NCBI GenBank assembly: GCA_050486105.1
Contig: JBJHCR010000042.1
Location: 1 to 29,114, forward strand
Direction: 5' to 3'
Length of the DNA: 29,114 nt
DNA from: JAEXNA01 sp050486105
Lineage (GTDB): Bacteria; Vulcanimicrobiota; Xenobia; Xenobiales; JADMJV01
Part shown: positions 15,465 through 23,729 of the stretch, piece by piece
Position numbering within the stretch: the stretch's first letter is position 1
How the letters are laid out: each line of letters opens with the position of its first letter
The notes under the pieces: model-generated
What the model was told of the DNA's origin: nothing
The model's database searches: none
The model's input: only the letters and a program-made list of their open reading frames with translations
Position numbers and translations under genes: made by a program

Positions 15465-16118
15465 ATGGTGCTCTTGAGACCCGACGAAGTGGAACACTGG
15501 AGAGTATTTTATCGCTTTCTAACCAGCCTAGTGCAGCCCAGGCCCATCGCTTGGGTCAGTTCGCTTTCTGCTGACGGAGTCTGTAACCTCGCCCCGTTCT
15601 CATTCTTCAATGTGGTCTGCGCCAACCCCCCGACCGTGCTCTTCTGCCCGATGGTTGGGGGACGAACCGGATTGAAGAAAGACACTCTTCGCAATGTGGA
15701 GGAAACCAAGGAATTTGTGGTCAACATTGTTTCTCGCTCGTTGGCAGAGGCTATGAACCTCACTTCTGCGGAAGTCAGCTCTGAGATCGATGAGTTCGAC
15801 CTTGCCGGCTTGAAGAAGAAGGCTTCGCACTTGGTAGCACCACCGAAAGTTGAGCTGGCCAAGGCTCATCTGGAGTGTCTCTTGGACCGAATCATCCCGG
15901 TGGGTGAGGGTCCGGGAAGTGGTGCGGTGGTTCTGGGTCGAGTAGTCCTCTTGGAGGTTGACGACAGTATCTTGGTGGGAGACGATATCGACGTGGATAA
16001 ACTAGCGCCGATCGGTCGTCTCTCAGGCTCAGACTATTGTCATGTCGAGAATCGTTTTTCTCTGGAGCGCCCCTCAGTGGAGGCTCTTCTCGAGGGCCTG
16101 AGCCCTCGATCGGAGTAG
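15465..16118 (+). CDS. Flavin reductase-like (FMN-binding split-barrel) protein
   Basis: This 217-aa protein has the flavin-reductase-like split-barrel fold, which binds FMN and often reduces flavin with NAD(P)H. Recognisable blocks are RFLTSLVQPRPIAWVSSL near residues 17-34, GVCNLAPFSFFNVVCANPPTVLF (38-60), KKDTLRNVEETKEFVVNIVSRSLAEAMN (71-98), and the late VLGRVVLLEVDDSIL and LAPIGRLSGSDYC segments. TGAGGTG precedes the ATG. It is followed one base later by the large TPR gene and is probably co-transcribed with it, although no functional link is obvious. The substrate is unknown. Confidence 0.88.
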   Translation: MVLLRPDEVEHWRVFYRFLTSLVQPRPIAWVSSLSADGVCNLAPFSFFNVVCANPPTVLFCPMVGGRTGLKKDTLRNVEETKEFVVNIVSRSLAEAMNLTSAEVSSEIDEFDLAGLKKKASHLVAPPKVELAKAHLECLLDRIIPVGEGPGSGAVVLGRVVLLEVDDSILVGDDIDVDKLAPIGRLSGSDYCHVENRFSLERPSVEALLEGLSPRSE

Positions 16119-16119
16119 G

Positions 16120-19100
16120 ATGGTGGAGCAGCGTTTTCCCCTAGCTCCCTCGGGTGAGGGTGAGTATTTGCTGACCTTATTGGGCGCGGCTACGATGGTC
16201 GGGAGTCCTGAGTTGGAAGTGACTCTGGGCAGCAACGAGGTGACCGCTGATTTCGGCTATTTCGCTTATCCCCCAAAGCTCTTTGAGCGTTTCCCGGTTG
16301 GGGATGCCTCGGTGCTCGCCTGGCCCTTGAGAGCCATGGTGGTGGCATGTCAAGCTGGCTTCGTGGCCGGGGCACCGCGGGTGGACTTTGAGACTTGGAA
16401 TGGTCAAAGCGGGAGCCGTTGGAAGCTAACTCTTGAAGGTTCCAAAGAAGAGGCCCTATCTAAGCCTCCTTGGAAAAGCGGAGGGCCGGGAACCCGGCTG
16501 GTCATTCGTTTTCGAACGGGTTTGAATCGCTCCATCTTTCGAGTTGGGGGCAAATCGGAATTCACGGACCAGATAGCTCTCTTGGCCGAAAAGGCCTCGC
16601 ATGCCGGAACGAGAGTGGTGGTCGATGGTGAGGCGGTGAATCGTCCTTACACCCTCGGACAGGGTGTTCTCGGATTAACCATTCTTCCCCCGGAGACCAT
16701 CTCACCCCAAATCGCTATTCCGGAAGTCGAAGTGGAAGCTGAGACTCAGCGCACTCTCAATGGCTCTGAGGCATACTGGGGTTCCCTTCTCCTCAACGAC
16801 GAGGATTCTATCTGTCAGGTCATCTGCCGCGGGATAGGGTACCCTATCGAAATTCCTCTACTCGAGGAGTTAGGTCTGTCGGCCATCCTGGTCTGCAATA
16901 CTCTGACTTCGGCTCCAGATTGCTCCAAGCTCATCGAAGATTCAAGTTTTGAAGAGTTTTTGCACGCCGTGGAATCGGACGTGCTTCGGAGTTCATCGAC
17001 CTTGGTGGAGTTGCTATCTGAGCTCCCCGAAGAGAGCGTCGACAGGGTGCTCGAGGTATTGCGGTCCATGGTGGAGAGCCACCGCTCGGCAGGCGAGAAT
17101 GACGAGGCCATCGAGCTCTTGGCTGCTTTGTCCTCAGTGGAAGCTCTCCCCGATGACGCCATAGCTGAGTTCTTGACCCATCGGGCCAGGCTCTTAGAGA
17201 TCACCGGTGAAGCCGAGGAGAGCTTTGCCGTCTATGAAGAGGCTCTCGAGGTGTGGGAGCGTTTGGAACCTGAAGATCGAGATCCCGAGGCCTTTTGCAC
17301 GGCCCTTTTGGGAGCAGGCTTCATTCTCAGCGTTTCTGGAATGGAGATCGAAAAGGCCATCAGCTATGCCATGACGGCTTTGGAGCTCAAGAGAGAAGAA
17401 GAGGCCGGTGACGATGACCCTCAGTTGGGCCTAGCGGCCGAGCTTCTGGGCTGGCTCTATTTGCACTATACGACCTACCCCGAGCCAGAGTTTTTGCAGG
17501 TGGAACCCCTGCTGATGGAAGCCCTCCGCTGCCACGAAGCGACCTACGGCGGAACTCATGCCGAAGTGGCCAACGTCCTGCAAAATCTGGGAGAGTTTTA
17601 TCGACTGAGGAGCTCTTTCGAAGATGCTGAAAGATACTTCCTCAAGGCTCTGGCCATTCGAGAAAAACTCGTCGGCAGTCGGCATGAAAGCGTTGGCCAA
17701 TTGTTCGACCTCTTGGGCAACGTGTTTGAGACTGCAGGGGACATAAGCAAGGCCGGACACTATTACGGGCGAGCTCTGGAGATCTGGGAACAGCTGTTGG
17801 GGCCTGATCACGAAGAAGTTCATCGTCGCTTGAATGACCTGGTGGTCCTCTTCCGGGTCTACGGGCATTTCGATAAGGCCGAGCCCCTGTACGTTAAATT
17901 GCTCAAGCTTGACCGGGACCAAGAGTCTCTGCCGAGTCTTGAGCTAGTGCCAAACTTCTGTTCGTTGGCTCTCTTTTATCAGGTTCAGTCTAAGTATGGG
18001 CAGGCTGAGAACCTTTTTGAGAAAACTTTGGGAGCCCTGGAAAAGCATTATGGGGCGGAAGCCAATCATCCCGCTCTCGCCTGGGTGCACGGTTTGTGTG
18101 GGCGTTTCTTCGATGACCAGTATCGATTCAAGAAAGCCGAGATGCACTTGCAGAAGGCGCTCACCATGAGCGAGGCTCTGTTGGGTGAAGAGCATCCGGA
18201 CCTGATCGTTTGCCTGGAGGCGATGGCCCGTCATTATCGGGTGCAGAAAAACTATGCCGACGCCATGCTCTATGCTGAGAGAGCGTTGTCCATCTCAGAG
18301 CGATTTTACGGAGCTCGGCACCCGTATGTGGCCACCTCTCTCAACACTTTTGCCGAGCTTCTCTACCGATCGGGTGAAGAAGAGGCGGCCTTGCCCATCT
18401 ATCTGGCGGCCTACGAGATCCATCAAGGTGCATCCGAGGTCCTTTTTCATCAGGAGCCGGTGCCCAATGCTGAGATCTCGCGGCTAGCGGTAGTTCGCCG
18501 AGAAGCCGAAGACTTTCATCGCCAGGCCATCGAGCCGGCTAAGGAATACAGCAGATTTCCCGAGGCAGAATCGTTTTTTCTTCGTGCCCTGTTCCTGAGA
18601 GAGCAGACTTTGGGTCCGGACCACTACGACAACGCGCGAACTCTCCAGCTGTTGGCCCACTTGTACCGCAATCACCGTCGCTACGAGGGAGCCGAGAGCT
18701 TGTATCGCCGATCCTTGACTTTGCGACAGGCCCACTTCGGTCCCGACCATCCCGATTGCGGAATAAGCTATCGAGATCTCACCGAAGTCTTACTCCTCCA
18801 GGGAAAGAACTCTGAGGCCGAGCCGCTACTTAAGGAATGGCTGACCTTGGTAGAGCGAACTCTGGGAAAAGGCCACGTGGAGCGGGCCGAGATATTGATG
18901 AGGCTGACCGTTATTCTCGAAGAGCGCGGCGACCTCGAAGAACTCATCGAGCGCCTGCAAGAAGCCTTGACCATCCGGCACACGGTTTTCGGAACCGAGC
19001 ACCCCACTTTCGCCGTGACCTTGGCCGAGATGTTGAGGATCGAGAAAAAGTACGGTCAGGCCGCCGAATTGTACGATTTTGTGGTGACTTCGTTAGAAAA

Positions 19101-19248
19101 AAACCTGGGAGAAGAAGATCCCCTCTTGATCCCAATCCTCGAAAAGTATGCTGCGGTACTCGACAGCAGCGGAAGGGGCGAGGACGCCGTGGAATACGAA
19201 ACCCGGGCTTTGGTCATGCGGGCAGAGCACGGTTTGGATTTTGGCTGA
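16120..19248 (+). CDS. 1042-aa protein: degenerate GHKL-like N-terminus plus TPR array
   Basis: Residues 1-175 look like a worn GHKL (Hsp90/MutL/histidine-kinase) ATPase head. YLLTLLGAATMVGSPELEVTLGSNE sits where the N-box helix would be but lacks the Asn, ADFGYFA (43-49) matches DxGxG with the second Gly lost, and GGPGTRLVIR (121-130) resembles the GT motif. A linker domain (about 176-300) follows. From about residue 330 to the end are many tetratricopeptide repeats of about 42 aa with kinesin-light-chain-like LGxxHPD spacers (LGPDHEE, LGEEHPD, FGPDHPD, FGTEHPT). There is no signal peptide or membrane segment. It probably acts as a cytoplasmic scaffold; the ATPase resemblance is my inference. 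The start follows the previous stop by one base. Confidence 0.85.
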   Translation: MVEQRFPLAPSGEGEYLLTLLGAATMVGSPELEVTLGSNEVTADFGYFAYPPKLFERFPVGDASVLAWPLRAMVVACQAGFVAGAPRVDFETWNGQSGSRWKLTLEGSKEEALSKPPWKSGGPGTRLVIRFRTGLNRSIFRVGGKSEFTDQIALLAEKASHAGTRVVVDGEAVNRPYTLGQGVLGLTILPPETISPQIAIPEVEVEAETQRTLNGSEAYWGSLLLNDEDSICQVICRGIGYPIEIPLLEELGLSAILVCNTLTSAPDCSKLIEDSSFEEFLHAVESDVLRSSSTLVELLSELPEESVDRVLEVLRSMVESHRSAGENDEAIELLAALSSVEALPDDAIAEFLTHRARLLEITGEAEESFAVYEEALEVWERLEPEDRDPEAFCTALLGAGFILSVSGMEIEKAISYAMTALELKREEEAGDDDPQLGLAAELLGWLYLHYTTYPEPEFLQVEPLLMEALRCHEATYGGTHAEVANVLQNLGEFYRLRSSFEDAERYFLKALAIREKLVGSRHESVGQLFDLLGNVFETAGDISKAGHYYGRALEIWEQLLGPDHEEVHRRLNDLVVLFRVYGHFDKAEPLYVKLLKLDRDQESLPSLELVPNFCSLALFYQVQSKYGQAENLFEKTLGALEKHYGAEANHPALAWVHGLCGRFFDDQYRFKKAEMHLQKALTMSEALLGEEHPDLIVCLEAMARHYRVQKNYADAMLYAERALSISERFYGARHPYVATSLNTFAELLYRSGEEEAALPIYLAAYEIHQGASEVLFHQEPVPNAEISRLAVVRREAEDFHRQAIEPAKEYSRFPEAESFFLRALFLREQTLGPDHYDNARTLQLLAHLYRNHRRYEGAESLYRRSLTLRQAHFGPDHPDCGISYRDLTEVLLLQGKNSEAEPLLKEWLTLVERTLGKGHVERAEILMRLTVILEERGDLEELIERLQEALTIRHTVFGTEHPTFAVTLAEMLRIEKKYGQAAELYDFVVTSLEKNLGEEDPLLIPILEKYAAVLDSSGRGEDAVEYETRALVMRAEHGLDFG

Positions 19249-19329
19249 ACTGTCGATGTCGCTCTCAACCTCGTTACTTTTTTTTGCCTGACTGGAAGAA
19301 AAAGTCTCGAACTGCTACACTATGTTAGC

Positions 19330-20538
19330 ATGCAAGCCCGAGACTCAAATTCCGCCTTCCCTACAAAGCACTTGGCTGAAGCTTTCTCAGCGGTTCAGAC
19401 TATGGCATCCGGAGACAGTGAGCGGAGCCTTCGATCCGTGGAGTTGGAGCGAACTTCCTCCACGCAGACAGCCGAGATCGTCGGTGAGCATCCCGAGCGA
19501 ACCGCTGCCGTTGAGAAGATTCCCGAAGGTGGCCTAGCAGGGATCCGGGCACGAAAAGGTTCCGAGTTGCTGTTGAGTGCCACGGGACTGACCAAGCGAT
19601 ATCAGGGGACGATCGCTTTGTCCGATGTGTCCCTTCGCTTGAATCGCGGTGAAATCTTTGGGTTGATGGGGCCAAATGGGGCTGGGAAAACAACTCTGCT
19701 GAGGATTCTGGCGACCCTGACTCAACCGGACTCCGGTGAGTTTGTCCTCGACGGAGTCCCTCATGTCAATGCCAAAGAGATCCGCCGCCGAATAGGCTTC
19801 ACCAACGACGTCCTTGGGGTTTACGACGATATGTTGGTGGTGGAGTATCTAGAATTTTTCGCCCGAGCAAGCGGGGTGGAGAGCCGATTGGTGGACTTTG
19901 CCGTGGACGAAGTGCTGCAGCAAGTCGACTTGGTGAGTCATCGCGAACAACCTGTGGACGGCCTGTCTAGAGGTATGAAGCAGCGCATTGCTTTTGCTCG
20001 AGCCATTATTGCCAAACCGAAGCTCTTGCTCTTGGATGAGCCGGCCAGCGGTCTAGACCCTCTGGCTCGCTTGGAACTCAAGGAGCTGCTCTTGGCCTTG
20101 GCCCGTCAGGGCACCACGATCATTCTCTCCTCCCACGTGCTTGAAGACTTGGCGGAAGTCAGCGACCGAATCGGAGTGCTGAAGAATGGTCTGCTCATCC
20201 GAGTGATGGAGACCGAGCAATTGGTTCGACTCGAAGGGTCTCGGAGGTTCCGAATTCGCCTGGGAGCGGGGATGGACGGTGAATTGGCCTTCCGGACTTT
20301 GCAAGCTCGAGGAGATGTGGCGGGTCTGCGATGGGACAAAGACGAATTGGTATTTCGATGGGTCCAAGACGAGGTGGCGACCGAGAAACTCACGACCAAT
20401 TCTGGTGACGCGTCTGTCCTGTTGCTAGATTTGGTTAAGGCGGGTTTAGGTTTGTCGTCATTCATTGAGGAGAAAGCCACTCTGGAAAACGCTTATCTCC
20501 ATCTTGCCGAAACCGACAAAGAAAGGGCTACTGTATGA
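19330..20538 (+). CDS. ABC transporter ATP-binding protein
   Basis: This is the ATPase subunit of an ABC-2-type exporter. Residues about 80-300 form the nucleotide-binding domain: Walker A GPNGAGKTT (114-122), signature LSRGMKQRI (212-220), Walker B KLLLLDEPASGLD (231-243) and H-loop His269. The C-terminal 100 aa are the usual accessory domain of this exporter class. Residues 1-79 form a polar, low-complexity extension not normal for the family; an in-frame TTG at 19567 would begin just before the domain. The ATG at 19330 has no ribosome site but lies about 9 nt after a TACACT box, which fits a leaderless message. The stop overlaps the permease start (ATGA). Confidence 0.92.
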   Translation: MQARDSNSAFPTKHLAEAFSAVQTMASGDSERSLRSVELERTSSTQTAEIVGEHPERTAAVEKIPEGGLAGIRARKGSELLLSATGLTKRYQGTIALSDVSLRLNRGEIFGLMGPNGAGKTTLLRILATLTQPDSGEFVLDGVPHVNAKEIRRRIGFTNDVLGVYDDMLVVEYLEFFARASGVESRLVDFAVDEVLQQVDLVSHREQPVDGLSRGMKQRIAFARAIIAKPKLLLLDEPASGLDPLARLELKELLLALARQGTTIILSSHVLEDLAEVSDRIGVLKNGLLIRVMETEQLVRLEGSRRFRIRLGAGMDGELAFRTLQARGDVAGLRWDKDELVFRWVQDEVATEKLTTNSGDASVLLLDLVKAGLGLSSFIEEKATLENAYLHLAETDKERATV

Positions 20539-22709
20539 ATTCATGGCAAAGAAATAGCCGGGAGCAAGTCTCTCTAGGGAATCTGGGAGTACTGTTGGCG
20601 TTGGGGGTTGCCATCTTGGCGGTTCTGGCTGCTTGCTTTTGCAGCCGCTTCACTTTGCTCATGTGGTCCGCCTTTGCTTTCAACGCCCTTTGGCTCGGTT
20701 CCCGACTTTTTTCCACCATGGCCCGGGAGCGGGAGAAGCGGACCATAGACGCCCTGCGCTTGACCCAATTCAGCTCTCTGGAGATTCTTCTTCACAAGGC
20801 TCGTCCAGACCTGAAATCCTGGTTTTACGGAAATTCATTCTTCGCTGTGGCCTTCACCGGCGCAGCGCTGCTCGGTTTGGAATCGGTAGTGTGGGCCGTC
20901 GCGGTGACCCTAACTTTCGCGGCGTCGGGACTGTTGGCCATTGCCTCGGCCTTATTGGTTTCGACTCTCAATGATCGCTCCTCGTCTGCGGTGCTCAACG
21001 GATGGCTGACCAAGGTCGTCTGGATCCTGGTTCTTCCCCTGCTCGATAAGGTTTTGGACGCGGTCTTTGTGACCACTTCCAGGACCAACCTGTTTGCCGT
21101 TTTGGATCCGGGCTGGTTGGCCTTGCACTTCAGTAAGGCTGCCTACTTCGACCTTGGGGGTTGGCCTTTTGCCGAAGCTCTTTTCGGCAGTTTGTCCATG
21201 TTGGCCGTTGCGGCAGCGTGCCTAGTTCTCAGCGTCAAGACCATCGATAGTAGCTTCGAGCAATTGGGGCGTCTCACGGACCGAAATCGCCATCCCGTTT
21301 ATCGGGCGAAGTTTGTTGGTGGTCTGGAAAAGAATCCATTCTTTATTCGAGAACTGGCTCTCCAACTACGAAGCGGGGCTGGTCGCTGGCCAGGATACGC
21401 GGTTTTCCTCGTTCTCTTTCTCGCGCCCTACTTCTATGGTGTGGCACAGCAAGAAAAACGTATGCAAAAAGAGTTGCCGCAAACAGTGCGAGCCGAACTT
21501 TTTGCAGAGAAGCAGACCATGCAGACGATACCGGTTACCGTGTCCTCTGGCGAGCAACTCGGGAAGTCGTGCCAGTCAGACCATCGTCATACTTGTCGAC
21601 AAGAGTCCAGCCAACCTAGGGTCTGCGGGACAAGATCGCACCGCTCCGAGTGCGTCAAATCTGGGCCCTCGGTTGAGGACTCTTCGTCCTATGTTACGGC
21701 TCGGTCCTCGGTGGAAGCGACCCCTAAAATTCGACACTCCCACCTGTTCTGCGGTTCCAGGATTATCGGTCTTCCAGTGGACGGCAAGGCCCCGACTCAC
21801 TTGTCTTGGGTGCCCTTGACCCCGGGCAGTTTGAAAGGGAGGGTGGTGCCCACGGCCCATCAGGGTCAAGGTACGGACCTTCGGCCCAGCGAGGACCGCG
21901 TGAAGTCTAAGGCTAAACCAGCAACGGGGCTGCAGGCGCCCTTGACTCAGCGAGACCTTGGTAGAGGACTCTTCGCAGGTCTCTTCTTGACTCTGGTGTA
22001 TCTCTTTCTTCGGGGTTCAGCCTTCTCGTCGGGTGCTGTGGCCGGCGAAAAGGAGCGGCGAGCCTGGGACCAGATCGCACTCACCGGAGTGGAGCCGACA
22101 ACTTTTCTGAACGGCAAATTGCTGGCAGTGATGGCCTATCCGGTCAGACAACTGTTGCTGGTGTCCCCTGTCTTGCTCCTCTTCGTGGCGGTGGGGGTGA
22201 TGAATCTTCTGGAGTTCGCCCTAGTGCTGGCTTTGTTGCTGACGACCTTCACTGCTGCAGCGACCTTAGGGCTCGCCGCCTCGGCGGTTTCTAAGAGCGC
22301 ACACGAAGCTCAAGGCTTGGCCATAGGGATCGCCTTCCTGCTCTTGTTCGGCCCTCTCCTACCGGGCTTCGGTTGGATGGTGGTCCTGCTGCTCGGAGTT
22401 CTTTTTGTGGCGCGTTCTCAACTTCAGATCGTAGGTCTGCTCTTGGTCCCCGTCTTAGCCGGCCTAGGGGCGACCATCGGAAGTTGCTACCTGGTGAGCC
22501 CGCTCTTTGCCGTGGGAGTTCTCAGTAACCCCCAGCTAATCCGAGACCTGGTCATGGATTACTCCGTGTTGAACTTCATACAGCAGAGCGGTGCCGGAAC
22601 GGTGAGCTTGCTCATCGCTTTGGTTTGGATGGCGATGTTCGCCACCGCCTTCTATCAGTGGGCCCTTCGCTCCCTGGAGCAGGGTGGGTCCGTCAGGACC
22701 GACGGGTAG
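20535..22709 (+). CDS. ABC-2-type permease with two fused halves
   Basis: This 724-aa membrane protein is the partner of the preceding ATPase (ATGA overlap). It contains two copies of the ABC-2 permease pattern. In half 1, hydrophobic segments are followed by the cytoplasmic EREKRTIDALRLTQFSSLEI (66-85) and more membrane helices. In half 2, NPFFIRELALQLRSG (267-281) opens, a helix follows, and after a long loop GEKERRAWDQIALTGVEPTTF (504-524) precedes further helices. One polypeptide may therefore supply both transmembrane halves. Residues about 342-410 are Cys/Ser/Arg-rich and unlike the rest, as if read out of frame (see findings). The substrate is unknown. Confidence 0.82.
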   Translation: MNSWQRNSREQVSLGNLGVLLALGVAILAVLAACFCSRFTLLMWSAFAFNALWLGSRLFSTMAREREKRTIDALRLTQFSSLEILLHKARPDLKSWFYGNSFFAVAFTGAALLGLESVVWAVAVTLTFAASGLLAIASALLVSTLNDRSSSAVLNGWLTKVVWILVLPLLDKVLDAVFVTTSRTNLFAVLDPGWLALHFSKAAYFDLGGWPFAEALFGSLSMLAVAAACLVLSVKTIDSSFEQLGRLTDRNRHPVYRAKFVGGLEKNPFFIRELALQLRSGAGRWPGYAVFLVLFLAPYFYGVAQQEKRMQKELPQTVRAELFAEKQTMQTIPVTVSSGEQLGKSCQSDHRHTCRQESSQPRVCGTRSHRSECVKSGPSVEDSSSYVTARSSVEATPKIRHSHLFCGSRIIGLPVDGKAPTHLSWVPLTPGSLKGRVVPTAHQGQGTDLRPSEDRVKSKAKPATGLQAPLTQRDLGRGLFAGLFLTLVYLFLRGSAFSSGAVAGEKERRAWDQIALTGVEPTTFLNGKLLAVMAYPVRQLLLVSPVLLLFVAVGVMNLLEFALVLALLLTTFTAAATLGLAASAVSKSAHEAQGLAIGIAFLLLFGPLLPGFGWMVVLLLGVLFVARSQLQIVGLLLVPVLAGLGATIGSCYLVSPLFAVGVLSNPQLIRDLVMDYSVLNFIQQSGAGTVSLLIALVWMAMFATAFYQWALRSLEQGGSVRTDG

Positions 22710-22740
22710 AGCGCTCGCCTTAAGGTTCTGCACATCACTG

Positions 22741-22776
22741 AGCACAGATCCATCCCGTCTGGGGATGTCGTGCTTT
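22741..22776 (+). terminator. Terminator of the ABC operon
   Basis: AGCAC (22741-22745) pairs with GTGCT (22770-22774), and inside it CATCCC (22751-22756) pairs with GGGATG (22762-22767) around a GTCTG loop. TTTGCTT follows. It lies 32 bp after the permease stop and fits an imperfect Rho-independent terminator. Confidence 0.55.
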
Positions 22777-22882
22777 GCTTACGGACGTCAAACACCCAAG
22801 GGCAACCGCCGCTCAGCCCTCCTTGACATTCGGAACCTGAATGCGAACACTTTAGAACTTGGTCCTAAGCGGAGGGAGGCTC

Positions 22883-22912
22883 TTGACAAGTGGGGCGCAG
22901 GTAAGGTAGACA
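22883..22912 (+). promoter_or_regulatory. Candidate promoter of the tRNA cluster
   Basis: A perfect -35 TTGACA (22883-22888) is followed after 18 bp by TAGACA (22907-22912). Transcription would begin about 27 nt before tRNA-Gly. Another TTGACA upstream (around 22824) lacks an equally good -10. Confidence 0.5.
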
Positions 22913-22945
22913 CAGAGAACACCATTTGCTATCATTCGCCGGTGG

Positions 22946-23017
22946 GCGGAAGTAGCTCAGTGGTAGAGCATCGGCTTCCCAAGCCGAGGGTCGCGAGTTC
23001 GAGCCTCGTCTTCCGCT
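22946..23017 (+). tRNA. tRNA-Gly(CCC)
   Basis: The full cloverleaf is visible. The acceptor arm GCGGAAG pairs with CTTCCGC. The D-arm is GCTC-AGTGGTA-GAGC. The anticodon arm is TCGGC-TTCCCAA-GCCGA with anticodon CCC at 22978-22980. The T-arm contains GTTCGAGCC. The 3' CCA is not encoded (the sequence reads TCTT) and must be added after transcription, unlike its two neighbours. Confidence 0.95.
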
Positions 23018-23025
23018 CTTACTAC

Positions 23026-23099
23026 GGTGACGTGGCCGAGTGGTTAGGCAGAGGTCTGCAAAACCTTGTACAGCAGTTCGATTCTGCTCGTCACCTCCA
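23026..23099 (+). tRNA. tRNA-Cys(GCA), CCA encoded
   Basis: The acceptor GGTGACG pairs with CGTCACC, the D-arm has GCCG...GGC, the anticodon arm is GAGGT-CTGCAAA-ACCTT with anticodon GCA (23058-23060), and the T-arm is AGCAG-TTCGATT-CTGCT. The discriminator is T, followed by an encoded CCA. It lies 8 nt after tRNA-Gly. Confidence 0.95.
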
Positions 23100-23108
23100 G
23101 AAGAATGC

Positions 23109-23185
23109 GGGCGCATAGCTCAGTTGGCTAGAGCACTACGTTGACATCGTAGGGGTCAGCGGTTCAAGTCCGTTTGCGCCCACCA
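23109..23185 (+). tRNA. tRNA-Val(GAC), CCA encoded
   Basis: The acceptor GGGCGCA pairs with TGCGCCC, the D-arm is GCTC...GAGC, the anticodon arm is CTACG-TTGACAT-CGTAG with anticodon GAC (23143-23145), and the T-arm contains GGTTCAAGTCC. The discriminator A is followed by an encoded CCA. It is the last tRNA of the cluster, immediately followed by a terminator. Confidence 0.95.
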
Positions 23186-23187
23186 TA

Positions 23188-23215
23188 AACGGTCCTTCGG
23201 GGCCGTTTTTTTTTA
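23188..23215 (+). terminator. Rho-independent terminator of the tRNA cluster
   Basis: The stem AACGGTCC / GGGCCGTT closes on a TTCG tetraloop and is followed by a long T-run (to 23214). It starts 2-3 nt after the CCA of tRNA-Val. This is the clearest intrinsic terminator in the window. Confidence 0.9.
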
Positions 23216-23690
23216 CGTCAGGAGAGCTACAAAGTTCGGAGATATGAACCGGGAGATTTCCGGTGGGCCCTCTAGAAAGCGAAGCTCAGACAACAAGCTA
23301 CCACCAATATCACGAATCGCCGTTCCGTTCCAAAGGGTCGTTTCATTCACAGGCATTGGGTTTGAGAGCGAGCGAACGAGCTGGGACAAAGAACGCGGAA
23401 ACCGAGTCTCTTGCAGGTTCGCGGCGCTCCAATCCGTGCTCATCGGGGTGACTTGCTAGGCCATGCAGAAGGGAGACCTTTAACCGGCCACCCCCTGAAT
23501 GTGTTGCTTCTAGGAATCTTCCCAGCGGTCCAGGGAGCAAGGCGTGCTCTCGGCTCGGATTCAAATGTGACAAATTTGTTAACACCGCGACATCTTCTGA
23601 AGCCCGGATCTTTGGCCATAGGTTACCTGCTTTAAGGACTTAGGAATTCCAAATTTCTGGCTTCTAAAGTTCACTTACTTTCAACTTGCA
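23216..23690. other. Non-coding stretch between tRNA terminator and small repeat protein
   Basis: No gene is supported; the short open frames here have no protein-like composition. The dispersed motif GGGAGATTTCCGGTGGGCCC plus TCTA lies at 23251-23274 and matches 3623-3647. A palindrome ACAAATTTGT lies at 23570-23579. Otherwise I see nothing interpretable. Confidence 0.5.
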
Positions 23691-23723
23691 GTTGCTGATG
23701 CAACCTAGCCTCGTCGCTATAAT
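23691..23723 (+). promoter_or_regulatory. Promoter with perfect -10 and overlapping inverted repeat
   Basis: TATAAT at 23718-23723 ends 6 nt before the ATG at 23730, placing the predicted +1 at or next to the start codon. An inverted repeat GTTGC-TGAT-GCAAC at 23691-23704 covers the -35 region, where no good TTGACA is present. This suggests an activator or repressor site. Confidence 0.6.
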
Positions 23724-23729
23724 CAACTT

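Noticed and set aside
22684..23118. 144-codon plus-strand frame across the tRNA cluster
   Set aside because: It covers tRNA-Gly and tRNA-Cys, which are certain; chance open frame.
23411..23635. Short frames in the non-coding stretch after the tRNA terminator
   Set aside because: No start context, no family, and no protein-like composition.
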